Positions 30,468 through 31,927 of a stretch of DNA of 31,927 nucleotides are shown one piece after another. Both the position numbers and the translations under genes were made by a program. Under the pieces are notes generated by a model that saw nothing but the letters and a program-made list of their open reading frames with translations, was not told the origin of the DNA and made no database searches. Source of the DNA: a virus. The stretch lies in IMG/VR virus record IMGVR_UViG_3300048837_000063, positions 1 through 31,927 of that record. One strand, given 5' to 3'. Position 1 is the stretch's first letter; every line of letters begins with the position of its first letter.

Positions 30468-30501
30468 GCAGGCGGTCCTCGGGTCGGGAAGGACCGCCTG
30501 C
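30468..30501 (-). terminator. Rho-independent terminator after the 30516-30752 gene
   Basis: A 12-bp perfect stem (GCAGGCGGTCCT, 30468-30479, with AGGACCGCCTGC, 30490-30501) has a 10-nt loop. Read leftward it is followed by TCTTTCTTT. It starts 15 bp beyond the stop codon of the 30516-30752 gene and is the clearest intrinsic terminator in the window. Confidence 0.82.
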
Positions 30502-30515
30502 CGTCGGCGCTCTGC

Positions 30516-30752
30516 TTAGACCGTGAGTGGTGACTGAGCGCCGACGATGCTGTTGCGCGGATGCTTGTTCGGGGTGAAGGAGGCGCCGACCGCGACACCG
30601 GGGCGGCAGACGTGGATCACACCGTTGTCACGCGAGTAGGCGGCGGTGAGCATGGCGACCTCGGCGCGGAGCGAGGCCTTGTCGTCGGCCAGCTTGCCGG
30701 TGAACACCGAGCGACCAGCCGCGTGGGAGAGGGTCAGGGACTTGCGGATCAT
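30516..30752 (-). CDS. Small protein of unknown function with its own terminator
   Basis: 78 residues from the ATG at 30752, with AAAGG about 8 nt upstream; an ATG ten codons earlier is also possible. The sequence (MIRKSLTLSHAAGRSVFTGK, then ADDKASLRAEVAMLTAAYSR) is globular, mildly basic, with no membrane segment or known motif. It ends in a strong intrinsic terminator and begins 250 bp after terS, so it is expressed as a separate unit, like a moron. I do not recognise it. Confidence 0.7.
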   Translation of the reverse strand: MIRKSLTLSHAAGRSVFTGKLADDKASLRAEVAMLTAAYSRDNGVIHVCRPGVAVGASFTPNKHPRNSIVGAQSPLTV

Positions 30753-30926
30753 GGGACTTGCCTTTCTGTTCTTGGGCACCATTGCCCTACCATCACACTA
30801 CCACGGGGAGTTTGCGAATTACAGTCATATTTGTCTTCCGCAGACTTTTATCTGGACATCTTATCTCTCCATCCGCATCTTCATCTTCTTTATCCTCCCA
30901 TCCCATCTCGTCATCCTCCTATCCGA

Positions 30927-31021
30927 GGAAGAAGATGAGGATTATATAGAAGAGCATCAGATGAGGACCATCGGATAGATCGTATCGGTCAATTTGTATC
31001 GGTCAATCCTCATCCTCTTCC
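30927..31021. repeat. 17-bp near-perfect inverted repeat linking the end of terS to downstream DNA
   Basis: The last codons of terS (31005-31021) are repeated in inverse orientation at 30927-30943 with one mismatch, which in RNA is a G-U pair. The loop is 61 nt. The 30753-31002 gap otherwise carries low-complexity pyrimidine-rich sequence and no supported gene. Confidence 0.7.
30982..31007 (-). promoter_or_regulatory. Direct repeat with promoter-like spacing at the end of terS
   Basis: GTATCGGTCAAT occurs at 30982-30993 and 30996-31007, a 14-bp period. On the minus strand each copy supplies TTGACC, and the first is followed after 16 bp by TACGAT. This could be a promoter for the 30516-30752 gene or a regulator site. 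The promoter match is moderate. Confidence 0.35.
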
Positions 31022-31671
31022 GGAGGCCGCATGAGTTCGTGGACGACCTCCGCTTCGGGAGTGACGTCCTTCGCTTTGTTGAAGCGGCTCTCCCAGTCTT
31101 CAATGGAGCCCATCTCCGCAGGAGCGACCAGAACACCGCCGGAATGGTTGACAGCGATCTCCTGCTTCTCTCTGTAGCCGCTATCATGCTTTTTGAGCTC
31201 CAGCTCAATAAGCCTGATAGGGAATATCTGCTCCTTGGAGACAATGTTCCCGTTGCGATCGTAGCTCACCTTCTCGGTGCCGTTGAAGACGAGGTCCTGA
31301 TGGTGAGAGATGAGCTTCTCGGTGTATTCCTTCTCACACTCGAGGAAGGCGGTAGCGAAGTCTTCATCATCCTCCATGTGACGACGGACGGTTGCGGTGG
31401 TGATCCCGACCTTCGCCGCAGCTTCACCGATCCGGCCCCATTTCCGATATTCGTCGAGGAAGACTCCCTTCGCTTTATCGTCGAATTTTATCCGCTCCAT
31501 CTTTATCCTCGATCTCCAGTTTCCATCCTCATCCTGATATTCGACAAGAACAGGTTTGGAGCCTCGGCAGAGGAGAGAGCGAGGGCGTTTCGCGAGCCGG
31601 AAGGCGCGGTCATAGTCGTCCGCTGGGTCTCGTCCGAAGTCGCGGGTTTCTTCATTGTCGTCAGTCGGCAT
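31003..31671 (-). CDS. terS: Terminase small subunit
   Basis: 222 residues. A helix-turn-helix lies at about 79-100 (GRIGEAAAKVGITTATVRRH), followed by DDEDFATAFLECEKEY, the usual DNA-recognition and oligomerisation layout of phage small terminases. The C-terminus is very acidic (RPPEEDED). It recognises the packaging site on concatemeric DNA and stimulates terL. The ATG has AGGTG upstream. It is the first gene of the leftward late module but is split from terL by about 2.2 kb. Assignment is from the HTH, length and position. Confidence 0.75.
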   Translation of the reverse strand: MPTDDNEETRDFGRDPADDYDRAFRLAKRPRSLLCRGSKPVLVEYQDEDGNWRSRIKMERIKFDDKAKGVFLDEYRKWGRIGEAAAKVGITTATVRRHMEDDEDFATAFLECEKEYTEKLISHHQDLVFNGTEKVSYDRNGNIVSKEQIFPIRLIELELKKHDSGYREKQEIAVNHSGGVLVAPAEMGSIEDWESRFNKAKDVTPEAEVVHELMRPPEEDED

Positions 31672-31777
31672 TCGTCACCTGTGTTCGTTCGAAGATGAAA
31701 CAGAAGAGATCTCCCGCTTAAGAGGTATATCACAGCCCAAGGAGGCAGAGCAACCACCTATCATCCCGACTAGCTTT

Positions 31778-31809
31778 AAGTGATGTCACTGGTCAGTCAA
31801 GTGATGTCA
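31778..31809 (+). repeat. Two AAGTGATGTCA repeats upstream of terS
   Basis: AAGTGATGTCA is at 31778-31788 and 31799-31809, 21 bp apart, two helical turns. The same 11-mer and its reverse complement recur at 3123-3133, 3264-3274 and 3330-3340. The 31672-31927 gap has no supported complete gene and is AT-rich near its right end. Confidence 0.8.
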
Positions 31810-31845
31810 GGTCAACCATCTGATTACCCCTCAACCCATTGTAAA
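31799..31845 (+). promoter_or_regulatory. 47-bp shared control element, copy 2 (reads rightward)
   Basis: The element starts AAGTGATGTCAGGT and ends TCAACCCATTGTAAA with 18 bp between, identical in both ends and spacing to the minus-strand copy at 3294-3340. Directly after it lies TATACT (31847-31852), a possible -10 box. It points to the rightward gene expected beyond the window. Confidence 0.65.
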
Positions 31846-31917
31846 CTATACTCTTTATTTCTTCCTTAAAGAGGAATAAGGGTTGAAATACTAATACCAC
31901 CATGACCACGGAAAAAC

Positions 31918-31924
31918 GGAGGAG
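31918..31924 (+). promoter_or_regulatory. Shine-Dalgarno of a rightward gene starting beyond the window
   Basis: GGAGGAG lies 3 bp before the window end on the plus strand, preceded by AAAAAC. A start codon would be expected at about 31929-31935, outside the window. An ATG at 31902 has no ribosome-binding site at a useful distance. If correct, the 31672-31927 region is a divergent promoter region. Confidence 0.4.
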
Positions 31925-31927
31925 TGC

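Noticed and set aside
31902-31927. ATG on the plus strand as start of a rightward gene
   Set aside because: The nearest purine-rich stretch is about 20 nt away, too far; the GGAGGAG at 31918 suggests the real start is just beyond the window.

Overview
The window is part of the genome of a tailed dsDNA bacteriophage. It holds an almost complete leftward structural and lysis module, plus the first genes of a leftward replication or early module. A large single-chain tape measure, a tail tube protein, a two-ORF tail assembly chaperone with a -1 frameshift signal, and no sheath or contractile baseplate genes point to siphovirus morphology. Spanins and an o-spanin lipobox mean a Gram-negative host. 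The portal, capsid, DUF4128-type and BR0599-type tail proteins are family types I associate with phages of alpha- and other proteobacteria, so the host class is inference. I saw no integrase, repressor, tRNA or CRISPR array, so lifestyle cannot be decided here.

Layout, read in the direction of transcription (minus strand, right to left). A regulatory region (31672-31927) precedes terS (31003-31671). An accessory stretch between terS and terL (28784-31002) carries small genes with their own promoter and terminator and a broken DUF4031 gene. Next come terL, portal, scaffold-like protein, a promoter and hairpin-rich leader, the major capsid protein and a decoration-like protein, two uncharacterised head proteins, head-tail connector, stopper-like, tail terminator and tail tube proteins, the chaperone pair, a gp10-like protein, and the tape measure. 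Two paralogous tail proteins, a distal tail-like protein, a gpL-like Cys4 protein and a large tail tip protein ending in a LamG-like domain complete the tail. Lysis follows: nested i-/o-spanin, three small membrane or coiled-coil proteins, and a GH108 endolysin with a C-terminal membrane segment. A repeat-rich intergenic region (3054-3334) separates this from a SNF2-type helicase, a GIY-YIG homing endonuclease, and three conserved phage proteins of unknown function, the last cut by the window edge.

The two intergenic regions that bracket the late module share a control element. There are multiple copies of TGACAnnACTT, and a 47-bp block with identical ends and identical spacing lies at 3294-3340 (minus) and 31799-31845 (plus). 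Both blocks point away from the late module, towards the helicase and towards a rightward gene that probably starts just beyond the window. This is the best candidate for an undescribed regulatory or replication system. The other strong observations are the frameshift signal, the moron-like insertions, the DUF4031 deletion/frameshift, and domain insertions in a connector and in tail proteins.
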